NCBI RefSeq assembly: GCF_000948975.2
Contig: NZ_CP059735.1
Span: 5,206,603 to 5,270,602 of the forward strand
From: Thalassomonas actiniarum
Lineage (GTDB): Bacteria > Pseudomonadota > Gammaproteobacteria > Enterobacterales > Alteromonadaceae
Reading direction: 5' to 3'
DNA: 64,000 nt
In this document: one piece after another, positions 17,508 to 28,900 of the stretch
Layout: every line of letters starts with the position of its first letter
Position numbering within the stretch: the first letter of the stretch is position 1
The notes under the pieces: model-generated
What the model was told of the DNA's origin: nothing
The model's database searches: none
The model's input: only the letters and a program-made list of their open reading frames with translations
Program-made: the position numbers and the translations under genes

Positions 17508-17909
17508 TTATATTCCGTTTGCTCTAAAACCTCTCTTTTGCCGTAATTGAATACCAAGAAGCGTCCCCAATAAAACCGCTATCACATTTAGCAATACTGG
17601 AAATACAAATGCCAGCGGCACAAAAATTATTCCTAGGAAAACATCCATTAAAACACCTGCCCCTAAACTAATGCACCAATAAAGCGCTGTAATATAAATC
17701 GCATGTAGATAGGGTTTAAATACTTGTTTATAAGCAAGATAAATATACATAAGTAGCAACAAAATAAAACCCAGAATTTCTAGAGTCACAATGAATGGCA
17801 TACTCTGGGTAACTTCACCTGCACCGACGGCAACTGTGGCACCCGCTGTTACGAGTACCAATAATAAATAAATGCCGATAGAAAATAATATAATCCTAGA
17901 GTAATTCAC
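17508..17909 (-). CDS. small four-segment membrane protein, function unknown
   Basis: 133 residues starting at GTG behind AAAGGAT. Four hydrophobic segments are visible: IILFSIGIYLLLVLVTAGAT, FIVTLEILGFILLLLMYIYL, a third from about YITALYWCISLGAGVLMD, and VPLAFVFPVLLNVIAVLLG, ending in a basic tail (QLRQKRGFRANG) that would lie in the cytoplasm. No conserved polar motif suggests transport or catalysis. It lies alone between the frameshifted gene and the exporter, all on the minus strand, with 283 bases upstream. Confidence 0.65.
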   Translation of the reverse strand: MNYSRIILFSIGIYLLLVLVTAGATVAVGAGEVTQSMPFIVTLEILGFILLLLMYIYLAYKQVFKPYLHAIYITALYWCISLGAGVLMDVFLGIIFVPLAFVFPVLLNVIAVLLGTLLGIQLRQKRGFRANGI

Positions 17910-18005
17910 GATAATCCTTTAGCAACAATCAAGCCCAGCACATTGGCGCGCGGTTAGCGCGTCCTTAATGCTGCTTATTTAGCTTTATTTTTCTTCTGAA
18001 TACAA

Positions 18006-18058
18006 TAAGGCTATCTAAGATAAATAGATTATTCACTATCCATTTATCTTTAGGCTTA
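18006..18058. repeat. imperfect inverted repeat
   Basis: Arms of about 22 bases (18006-18028 and 18037-18058) share a perfect AAGATAAAT/ATTTATCTT core and matching TAAG...CTTA ends around a short AT-rich loop. It lies in the 283-base gap downstream of the exporter gene. There is no T-tract on either side, so it is not a clear terminator. The rest of this gap shows nothing recognisable. Confidence 0.4.
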
Positions 18059-18192
18059 ATGTCCTTATTTCGCAATCCCCTGCCTATACAGCCATATCGA
18101 GGCTAATTGATAAACTCTTAAACCAAAACAACTAAGGCCAGCCCTGTTAACAATAAAACTAGAGGACCAGCCCAAATTAACACCCGCAGCTA

Positions 18193-19830
18193 TTAAGCAA
18201 ATTGCTCCTGAGGTTGCTCCTGGTTTTCCAATACCGCCGTACCGCTATCAAACTGATACATGCGATCCGCCAAATGGAAATACCTGTCATCATGACTGAT
18301 AACAATCACGGTTTTTCCTCTGCCCTTAAGCTCGGGCAACAGTTCCCGGTAAAAATAATCGCGGAAATAAGGGTCCTGATCCGCCGCCCATTCATCAAAC
18401 AGGTAAATGGCGGCATCTTCGGCATAAGCCAGTATCATTGCCAGGCGCTTACGCTGCCCCTGGGATAAAGTGGTCATGGTCAACTTGCCATCCCTGACCG
18501 AAACTTTATCCGCCATCTGCAGTTTTTCCAGGTGTGCCTGTACTTCTGCCTGTTCGACCAAGGCACCGTGCTTATCCAAAATATGTTCAAACAAGTAAAA
18601 ATCGGAAAATATCGTGGAAAAATGATTGCGGTACCACTGGATATTATCTTTATCTATGCGCTTATTCCCCAGCCGTAGCTCTCCTTTTTGAGCCTGGTAT
18701 AAGCCCACCAATACTTTGGCAAAAGTTGACTTACCGCTGCCGTTTGAACCGCGAATATAAACCACTTCTCCCTGAGACACGCTAAAATCTATCGGCCCGA
18801 TGGAGAAAGGCGTTTCCTGCTCTTGTCGGTAGCTGTAGCACAGCCCTTTAGCAGTAAGCGTCTGCCAGTCCGTTAACCTTTCCTGCGCAGCATTTCTTTG
18901 TTCAACTTGCTCATGCTCGAATAAATTTAACGACTGAATTTTTTGATAAGCCACCTTACCTTTGAAAACCGAAGAAAAAGAGCGCATCACAAAACCTATC
19001 GGCCCCATCAAATAGGTCATAAACAGCACGAAACTGGTTAATACCTCATGGGGTACCTTAACAACAAGACTACCGATATAAACCAGCAAGCCCAGGCCAA
19101 GAAACAATACCGAGCCCGCCCAGTTCTGGTTAAGGATCCAAAAAAAGTTGGCGCTCATTTCCGCACTTTTGACCTGATCCAGATTAGGGGTGGCTAAATC
19201 CTTATAGAAAAAATCCCGGCGGTGCTGGTTGATATTTAATTCTTTACTGCCGTCCACCAGGGTTTTAAAGGTATTGAACAAACCGTCCTCTTGCTCCCTT
19301 AATTCGGTAAAGCATTTTTCCCCCTTGCGCATGATCATCGTAGATAATCCCGCTCCCAGGAATAAAATAGTAAACAAAACTAAAAACAGAGGAAAAGACA
19401 AATACCCCAGATAAGTGAAACAGCCTAAAATAGTGGCAAAATTCACGGCAAAAATAGGAATAATCGACAAAGATTCCGCAATGCTGGCGACATCTGTGGT
19501 TACGGTTGCAAGCACCCTGTGGCCACCAATACGCTCCAGGTTTTCATAATTAACACCCAGTACCCGCTTAAGCAAAATCAAACGGATTTTATACACCAAA
19601 GAAGTGCCCAGTTGAGCCAGCAACCACTGAGACAAGAAACCTATGGCCAGCATGCCAAGCAGGGCCAGTAGAAATATCCCCGCCAGGCCCCTGAGATCAT
19701 CTTCGGAAGCGGCATTAACCCCTTCATTAACTAAGGTAATAAGGGAAATGCTTAATATCGAACTCAGGGCGCTGAAAACGGTCGCCCAAATAAAAGGCCC
19801 TTTAAATTTTTTTACTAATTCTTGTATCAT
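18193..19830 (-). CDS. cyclic-peptide-type ABC exporter (SyrD/PvdE-like)
   Basis: 545 residues, a half transporter with the membrane domain fused to the ATPase. Six membrane segments occupy about residues 10-290. The ATPase follows with Walker A GSNGSGKST, signature LSQGQRKRLA, Walker B IYLFDEW and H-loop SHDDRYF. The length and this membrane-then-ATPase order fit the family that moves NRPS lipopeptides and pyoverdine precursors across the inner membrane. ATG with AAGGTG ribosome binding site, 147 bases after the last synthetase on the same strand, so probably its final cotranscribed gene. It is the best candidate for export of the peptide and for self-protection. No outer-membrane partner is encoded nearby. 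Confidence 0.9.
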   Translation of the reverse strand: MIQELVKKFKGPFIWATVFSALSSILSISLITLVNEGVNAASEDDLRGLAGIFLLALLGMLAIGFLSQWLLAQLGTSLVYKIRLILLKRVLGVNYENLERIGGHRVLATVTTDVASIAESLSIIPIFAVNFATILGCFTYLGYLSFPLFLVLFTILFLGAGLSTMIMRKGEKCFTELREQEDGLFNTFKTLVDGSKELNINQHRRDFFYKDLATPNLDQVKSAEMSANFFWILNQNWAGSVLFLGLGLLVYIGSLVVKVPHEVLTSFVLFMTYLMGPIGFVMRSFSSVFKGKVAYQKIQSLNLFEHEQVEQRNAAQERLTDWQTLTAKGLCYSYRQEQETPFSIGPIDFSVSQGEVVYIRGSNGSGKSTFAKVLVGLYQAQKGELRLGNKRIDKDNIQWYRNHFSTIFSDFYLFEHILDKHGALVEQAEVQAHLEKLQMADKVSVRDGKLTMTTLSQGQRKRLAMILAYAEDAAIYLFDEWAADQDPYFRDYFYRELLPELKGRGKTVIVISHDDRYFHLADRMYQFDSGTAVLENQEQPQEQFA

Positions 19831-19977
19831 TTTGACACCTTAATTTAACTTCAAAAAAAGTTGTTTTTACAACTTTTAGCTTGCTTAGCCACTTCCCGAG
19901 ATCTCCCTCAAAATAGTGGATAAACAAGCCGCTATAACCAGCCGGGATAAATAGCGCACATGCCACTGTTACCCATT

Positions 19978-22900
19978 TTAAATCACGATTTCGGTCTGAT
20001 TATTTAACCTCTCCAGGGACAGTTTCAACCGCTTTGCCAGAGCGCTGACATAGGGTTGCTTCACCATATCGCTGTGTTTACCTTCAACATCAACAATCTC
20101 GATTTCCCCCGAGCTGATATCACTCCAGCCATAATCGGCCAAGGCATTATTTTCCGATACCGGCTTAGCCACTTTAAACAGCTCCAACGGCAAAGACGAA
20201 GATTTTGCCTGGTACTGATTAAGGGCCAAACTGGTATCAACCAGATAGCGGAAATAACGACTCATGACTTCGGCTTCAATACCATCCGGGGCAAAACCAT
20301 TGGTCATGGCTTGCTGCACCAGAGCGGCGATACCGGCATCCTGGGTACAAGTCTCGATTGGTGACCAGTCAAACTCGTCTTCAAACAGACCTTTGATCCT
20401 TTGATACCAAAGGGCTGGCTCGGCATCCGTGGAATCAAGTACAGGCGCTTCATCAAAGAGTCCCAAATAGGCAATCTCTTGCCCCCTGGCCGCAAGTTGC
20501 ACCGCTACTTCATATGCCAGCGAGCCCCCCAACGACCAGCCCAGAAGCACATAAGGGCCGCTGGCCTGTACCGCCATAATGCCTTCAACATAATAAGCCG
20601 CCAGGCTTTCTATGGTTAAAAAGCGCAGCTCAGTTGCCAGTGCCGGTGTTTGAATACCGTAAAAAGCGGCTTGATCTTCAACCTCTGTGGCTAAGTCGGC
20701 ATAACAGCTGACGGTGCCGCCTAAGGGATGTAAACAAAAGATATTGGTTTGTGCCTGGCTTTGGTTAAGCTTAATAATACAGGCACTTAAATCCTCATCA
20801 TCCCCTTGCCCCCCAGCTTCTGCCGGACTTACCATCAAGCTTTCACTTTCAAGCCCCTCCGGCATTTCCCCTTGAAAATCAATCAGCTCGGTTAAGGCGG
20901 TTTTTATTAACACTAACAGCTGCTCAATTGAGCTTTGACTATGCTGGGCCAGGTTAAAACCAAGATCGAATTTCAAGCAGGCCGACGAAATCAGGGCATT
21001 GATAGTGAGTTCATGAGTTTGTCGCCTGTTTTCACTCATGGCTAAACCGACATCTTCACCCGCCACCGATAAACCATCATTATCCCGAGTTACCTGATCA
21101 AATTGTCCTAAATAGTTAAATAGCACCGCCGACTCAGGTAGGTTCGCAAATGCGGCATCCTGACTTAAATATTTTAAGATGCCATAGCCTATGCCGTGAT
21201 GGGGAATTTCCCGGTAGGCCTGCTTCACCTTGGTCGTCAGCTGTTCCAGATTACCTTCACCATAGCCATCGCCATCATTCAGCCTAAGCGGATAAAGGGA
21301 AGTAAACCAACCCACCGTTTGGCTTAAATCCAATTGCTCAGTCAAAGACTCACGGCCATGCCCTTCCAAATCAAGCTGAAGCGCGGCTTGTCCGTTCCAG
21401 CGCTGCATTCCGAGCCAAAGCGCGGCGATAAGCAACTCATTGATCGACAGCCGGGCTCCCTGCCCCGATTGTGCTAACAATTGCCCGGTTAACTCCTGCG
21501 TGAGTTCAAAACCGGCATTAGCCAACTGTGTCTGCCCGGCAAGCGCTTCAGGACCAGAATCAGGTGGAGCAATCGAAGTTGCCAACGGCAAAGATAAGGT
21601 TTCAAGCCAGTAACTGCGCTCCTGCTTCAAGCTCTCGCTTTGAGCATAATCCTGCAAAAATGCCCCCCACTGCTGGAAAGAAGAAGTTTTATCCGCCAAT
21701 ACCTTAGGCTGCGTAGGATCCTGGCTTGATAATAATGTATCCACATCTTCAAGCAAGATCCGCCATGACACCCCGTCCACCATAAGGTGATGAATAATCA
21801 GCAATAACCGGCTGTCATTACTGTTATTGGTAAAATGCACCACCTTAAACATAGGGCCGTCAGACAAAGACAGGCTTAACTGTGCCTGCTGTGCATACGG
21901 CGTCAGGACACTAAAGTCCTCTCCGGGTAACGGCTGAAATACCAGGGTTGAGTCCAACATCTGCTGGTCAAAAGCCTGATGATAGCCGCGCCAGCCATCA
22001 TCTGTCTTTTCAAAGCGCAGACGCAGCGCATCATGACGCTGATATAAGGCCGTAACCATCTGCCTTAGATGTTCGGGTTCCAGCTGTGTATCCAGAGTCA
22101 ACAGCACCGACTGATTGTAATGATGAAGCTCGGTTTCATCGCTGAAAAAGTCATGCTGGATCGGCAATAATGCCAACTCCCCTTCTACCGCCTTCTGTGG
22201 TGCCAGCACCTGCTTATTGGTTTTCACTTTAGCCGCCAGCGCCCGTATGCTCTGGAATTCGAAAATATCCTTCACACTTAAGGTAAGACCCACCTGACGG
22301 GCTTTTGATACCAGCTGGATGGATAAGATCGAATCTCCCCCCAGGGCAAAAAAGTTGGCATTGACGCTTAAGGTTTCTGCCTCCTGATTTAACAACTCAC
22401 TCCATAGGCGTACTAAAGTAAACTCGGCTTCATTACTTGCAGCCTGGTAATCCCCATCACCACCGTTATCTTCAGGCTCGGGCAAGGCGCTTTTATCTAC
22501 CTTGCCGTTAGGCATCAAAGGAAACTCAGGCAATACCAGATAAACCGAAGGCAGCATATAAGCAGGCAATACCTTGGCCAATTCGCTCCGAATTCCCTCA
22601 ATGGCCTGTTTACCGTCGCCGTTGCCGTTGCCGTTGCCGTTAAGCAGCAAGTAAGCCACCAATCGCGTCGGCTGATCGCCATCATCACGCGCCAGTACCA
22701 CGACACCGCTAACCTCGGCTAACAGCGATAATTGCTCTTCTATCTCCGCCAGCTCGATACGGAAGCCTCGTATTTTCACCTGCTCATCAACACGCCCGGC
22801 AAAAGCCAGCTGACCATCGGCCAGATAACGCACCCTGTCACCCGTACGATACAGGCGTAAAGCCTGTCCGTTTGGCAGCTCCCAGCTGATAAAGCGCTCA

Positions 22901-25900
22901 TCGGTTAGTTGTGCCTGGTTGAGGTAACCCCGGGCCAAACAGGGGCCGCCGATATATAATTCACCGGTAGCACCAAACGGCACCAGCTGAAGGTTGTTAT
23001 CCAGTACGTATAAGGCTCTGCCAGTTAAGGCTTTTCCTATCGGCAGCCAGGACCGGGCAACATCTATTTCGCTGATGCTGCTGGTAATGGTTGCCTCGGT
23101 CGGGCCATAGGCATTAAACAGGCGGCAAGTATCCGCCAGCCCCAGCTGCTGCCACCTGGACAGGATACCCAAAGGCAAGGCTTCGCCCCCGACCACGACC
23201 CGGTTCAAACTGGTTTGCTGCCAATAGCTGGATGAAAGCTCACTTTCCCGCAATAACTCCATCAAATAAGCGGGAGATAAATCCGTCACCGTGATCTGAT
23301 GGCGGTCGCTGTAACGATAGAAGTCTTCACTGCTCCAAACCTTATCATCCCTAAGGTGCAGACAAGCGCCTGTGGCTAATGCCGCAAAGGTTTGCTCAAT
23401 AAAAGTATCAAAACTGACGGAGGCAAACTGTAAAACATTATCCTGCCCTTTAAGCTGCAAATATTCCTTCATCACCTGCACATGCAAGCTGGCACTGCCA
23501 TGTTCTATCATCACCCCTTTAGGCTGCCCGGTCGTACCCGAGGTATAGATCACATAAGCCAGGCTATCAGGCCGCCATTGTTGAGGCACTTCTCCCTCAT
23601 ATTCTCCGGAGCGCCACAGCTGCTGTACCTTGTTTTCATCGATACAAATCGCCGTGACCTTCTGCTGCTCAGGCAATACCCGGATATCCGAGCGGGTAAC
23701 CAGGTATTGCATGCCGCTGTCCTGCATCATATAAGCTAAACGCGCTGCAGGATAAGCGGGATCCAAAGGCACATAGGCAGCACCTGTTTTTAATATCGCC
23801 AACAGGGATACCATCATATCCAGGCTGCGTTCCAGACAAATCCCCACCAGGCTGTCCGCTTCAACCCCTTGCTGACAAAGGTGATAAGCCAGTTGATTGG
23901 CCCTTTGCTCTAACTCCCGGTAACTCAGTCCCTGCTCATGGCAAAATACCGCAGTGTTATCCGGGGTTTTTAGCGCCTGTTGTGAAACCAGCTGGTGGAT
24001 TGCTAGAGGTTGACTGTCAAAGTCGGCATTTTGGTTAAGGGTTTGCACCAGGTACTCCTGCTCCTGGCGGGGCAGTACCGTTATGTCCTGCAGCTTCCTT
24101 TGCAGCTGGCTACCGTCACTGACGATATTTTCCAACAAGACACCAATATGTTGCGCCAGGCGCTGTATCTGCTGCGGAGCAAACAAGTCGCTGTTATATT
24201 CCAAATCAAAGGCCAGCTGATCCCCCATATCCACCGCGTTTAAAGTCAGATCAAATTTAGCGCTGACCTCTTCCGGTTCAATCAGGCTCAAGGCGACCTC
24301 AGGCAATGTCAGGCTGACATCCTCATTGGTATCCATGGAAAACATGATCTGGAATAACGGAGAATAAGCCGTGCTGCGCTGTGGCTGCAATTGCTCCACC
24401 AGGTATTCAAACGGGGTATCCTGATGCGCCAGGGCATCCAGGTTCACTTGTTTCACCCGCTCCAGATATTGCTGCAGAGATAACTCCGGCGAGCAATCAA
24501 GACGTAATACCAGGGTATTGACGAAGAAGCCCACCAGGGATTCCAGCTCTTTTTGCTGGCGGTTCGCCACCGGAGTACCGACAACAATATCCGATTCGCC
24601 GCTGTTGCGGGATATCACCAGGGAAAAAGCGCCGTGTAATAACATAAACAAACTGATCTGCTGCTCGGCGGCAAACTGCTTTAATTTTTGCGACAGTTCG
24701 CTACTAAGCGACCAGGAATATTCCGCCCCGGCAAAGGTTTGATATTGTGGACGAACACCCGACAGCGGCAGGTGGTGTACCTGAGGTAATCCGCTTAATT
24801 GCTGCTGCCAATAGCTAAGCTGATCTTTCAGCACATGCTCGCTGAACCAGTGGCGCTGCCAATGGGCATAATCGCTGTAACGTAATGCCAGTTCGGGCAG
24901 CTCTGGGCTTTCCTTGGCAGACAGTGCGTGGTAAAGAGATGAAAATTCTTTGATGATCAAACGGGTAGACCAACCATCAGAGGCGATGTGGTGCACATTA
25001 ATCAGCAACACTCCCTGATGTTCGGCTATCTTCAGGTAACTTGCCCTGAGCATCACATCCCGGGATAAATCAAATAATCCCGATTGATCTGCGCTGATCA
25101 ACTCCCGCAGCCGGTGATCTTGCTCTTGTGCCGCCAAATCGCTGAGATCATGTTGGGCGAAGTTGATTTCCGCCTGTTCCATGATAATTTGCGTCGCTTC
25201 CCCGCCTTCAGTGCTGCTAAACACAGTACGCAGCGGTTCGTGGCGGGCTACGATGCGGTTAAAAACCTCCCGGGCAATCTCTGGGCAGAAATCTCCTTCA
25301 ACCTTAAGGGCAAAAGGAATATTGTAATGGGCACTGCCACCGTCCATCTCATCCAGGAACCATAACCTTTGCTGGGAGAAAGAGGTCGGCAACTGTTTCA
25401 GTAAAGCACTTACCGGCTTAATTTTACCGCCATCAAGCATTTCAGGTGTTTGCGCAATCAACCCGGCAAGCTGTCCCAACAGCGGATGTTCAAAGATATC
25501 CCGTACCGCCAGCGCTTTATTAAAGGCTTGCTTAATTTCGGCAATCAGGCGCACCGACAGCAACGAGTGCCCTCCCAATTCGAAAAAGTTCGCCTTAAGT
25601 CCCAGTACTTGCTCTTCCACCGACAACAAGGAAGACCAGATGGCCGCCAGGGCTTTTTCCCCTTCAGATTCAGGTGCCTGATAATCCTGCGCCAGATGGG
25701 CATGATCAGGCTCGGGTAAGGCTTTACGGTTCACCTTACCATTAGGGGTTAACGGCCATTCCTTAAGCGGAATAAAGACCGACGGCAACATATAAGCAGG
25801 CAAACGGGTGCTGAGTTCGGTACGGATCAGCGACTGAATATTGCCCTCATCCACAGATACCGGCTGCTTAAGGGTAAAATACGCGGCTAACGCCGGTTCA

Positions 25901-28900
25901 TCCCCGTAAGGCATCACCACTACATCCTGGATAAAATGCAGCTGCATTAAATGGCTTTCCACTTCACTGAGTTCAATGCGGTAACCGCGGATTTTTAACT
26001 GATGATCTATCCTGCCAAGATAACTCACCTGGCCCTGCCCGGTGATCCGCACCAGATCCCCGGTGCGGTAACCACGCCCGGCGGGAGTGTTGATAAACTG
26101 CTGCTTAGTTAATTCCTTCAAACCGGCGTAACCTAAAGTAACGCTTTTACCCACCACCACAAGTTCACCGACCATGCCCGGCGGCACCGGGTTGCCGCTG
26201 CGGTCAACCACAGTAGTGGCCACACCGGAAATGGCCTGTCCCAACGGCACATAAGCCTGGGTTTCCCGGCCGGTAACGCCATAAAAAAGCACATCAGACA
26301 AGACTTCGGTGGAGCCATACAGGTTAACGAATTGTGTCTCTGGCAAACGCTCTACGAACTGGTGCGCTAACGAAGTCGCCAGGGCCTCACCGCTGACAAA
26401 CCAATAACGCAGCCGGGCGGAAAACTCCGGCTCAACTCTCAAATAGGCATCTATCGCCCGCATCAAAGAAGGAGCGGTGACCATACGGGTTACCCCGCGC
26501 TCTGTCAGCTGCTGCAAAAAGGCTTTTGGATCTTTGACCACATCCCGGTCAAACAGCTCTAACGCCACTCCGCCACACAGGGGCACCCAAAGTTCCCACA
26601 CCCCACGGATAAAGGCCATAGAGGTAATATGGGCTGCTCTTTCCTCTTGCAGATAAGGGAAAGCCTGGTGCATCCAGGAGACCCGGTTATAAAGTGCACC
26701 GTGGTTACCCAGAACGCCTTTGGGGCGTCCGGTAGAACCCGAGGTAAAGATCATATGGGACAGGGTTTGCTCACCAATGCCCGGACATGCCAGATTTTCA
26801 CCCGGATAAACCTGGCGCTGCATTATCACGGCATCATCGTTTATCACCAGCACTTCGGCCAGAGAGGTGAACTCAGCCGCCCAGGCTGAGGTCTCAACAT
26901 CTGTCAGCACCAGGGATGCCTGAGAGTCTTCCAGCATCATGGCAATACGCGCTATCGGCAACTCCTGCGTTAACGGCACATATGCCGCCCCGGCTTTTAA
27001 TATCGCCAGCATAGCCACCACACGATCAACCGAGCGAGTCATGGCAAAAGCCACCCGGCTATTCAGGCCGATGTGATACTTATCCTGCAACAAGGCGGCA
27101 AGCTGGTTAGCCTGCTGATTTAATTCCCGGTAACTCAAACGGCTGTCTTGGGTCACGACCGCATCGCGATCACCGCCCCTGGCCACCTGGGCTTCAAACA
27201 GGGACAGAATATTTTCCGGCTTCCCTTCTGCCGGCATTTCCTGGACACTATCCGTCTCGGGAAGCCGCTGCCAGCTTGCCGCCGCCGACCAGGCATGGGA
27301 AAACACAGATGTTTCCGGCGTCTGCATCAGAGCCGTCAGCAATGCATTAAATTCCCGGGCCGCCAGCTCGATATGTTCGGCATTAAACAGCCCGCTATCG
27401 TACACCCAGTCAAGGCGGATCAGATCTTCTCCCTGCTCTTGGTACTCGTTGATATAAAGGGTGAGATCATATTTATTTTCAAAGCCCTTTTCCTCTTCAT
27501 ATGAAGAAAAGTTCAACCCCGGAAAACTGACGTCCGTGCCCGGGGTATTGTTCATATTAATCAACACCTGGAACACCGGGGTATGCTTCAAACTCCTGAC
27601 CGGGTTTAAGTGCTCCACCAATAACTCAAAGGGCACATCATTGTAATCCCCTGCCAGCAGGTGCTCCTGCCTGGTTGTTGACAGCAATTCAATAAAGGTT
27701 GGGTTATCGCCAAGATCTGTTCTGAACACCTGGGTATTGAGGAATAAACCAATCAGGCCATGAAAGGCCTTCTGACTGCGCCCGGCGCTCGGAGAGCCCA
27801 TAACTATATCGGTTTCATTACTCCAGCGGGCCAGGTGTATCGCAAAAGCCGACTGCAAGGTCATAAACAAACTCGCCTGCTGCTTCAGGCTAAAGTCTTT
27901 CATTTTCCGCGTCAGCGTGGCGGGAATGATCTGGCTAACCTGTGCTCCCTGCCTGTGTTCCAGCTCTTTTCTCGGCTGGTCCAGCGGCAAGCCGTGTACC
28001 TGGGGAATATCCCGTAATTTCTCCAGCCAGAATTGAATTTTCGGTGCTAAATGCGCTTCGCTTAGCTGGCTGTTTTGCCAGTGGGCAAAGTCAACATACT
28101 GCAGACTCAGCGGAGACAGTTCAGCATTCTCCCCCGCCAGCGCCGCCCGATAAAAATGAACAAACTCATTTACCAGAATGCCCATAGACCAGCCGTCGGC
28201 GGCAATATGATGGACATTCAATAACAGCACGCTTTCGCTTGCCGACAGGGTATATACCCTGGCACGCAGCATAAGCTCCCGGGTCAGATCAAAAGAAAGC
28301 TCGCTATCATAGGTAATGGCCTGAGACACCTGGTGCTTTTGCCCGCCGGCATCCACCTCGGTTAAATCGATAACCTTTAAAGAAAAATCGACATCTTCTT
28401 TAATGATTTGTACCGGCTTATGACCGTCACTGGCAAAAACCGTTCTCAGAGGTTCATGGCGTTTGATAATTTGTCTAAAAGCAGTTTCGGCAGCAACAAG
28501 ATCAAAAGTCCCGGATAACCTGAAGGCACTGGCGATATTATATTGGCTGCTGTCGCTTGCCATCTGATCTAAAAACCACAACCTTTGCTGGGCAAAAGAA
28601 GCCTCATATGTCTCACGATTGCGCCCAATAGCAACAGGAGCAAATTGCTGAACATCCTGACTGTCTTGTTCAATCCGCTCAGCCAACGCCTGTAATACCG
28701 GATATTCGAAGATGGTTTTAACCGCCAGCTCCCGTCCGAATACCTCGTTGACTTCCGCCGCCAGGCGCACACAAAGCAGGGAGTGGCCCCCTAAGGCGAA
28801 AAAGTTGCCGTTGCGGCCGATTTTTTTGCCATCAATTGCCAACAACTCTCCCCAGATAGCCGCCAGGCGGATTTCCGCAGCCGTTTCAGGAGCAATAAAG

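Noticed and set aside
22515-22706. Numerous long open frames on both strands inside the NRPS genes
   Set aside because: They lie antisense or out of frame to strongly supported domains and have no recognisable motifs.
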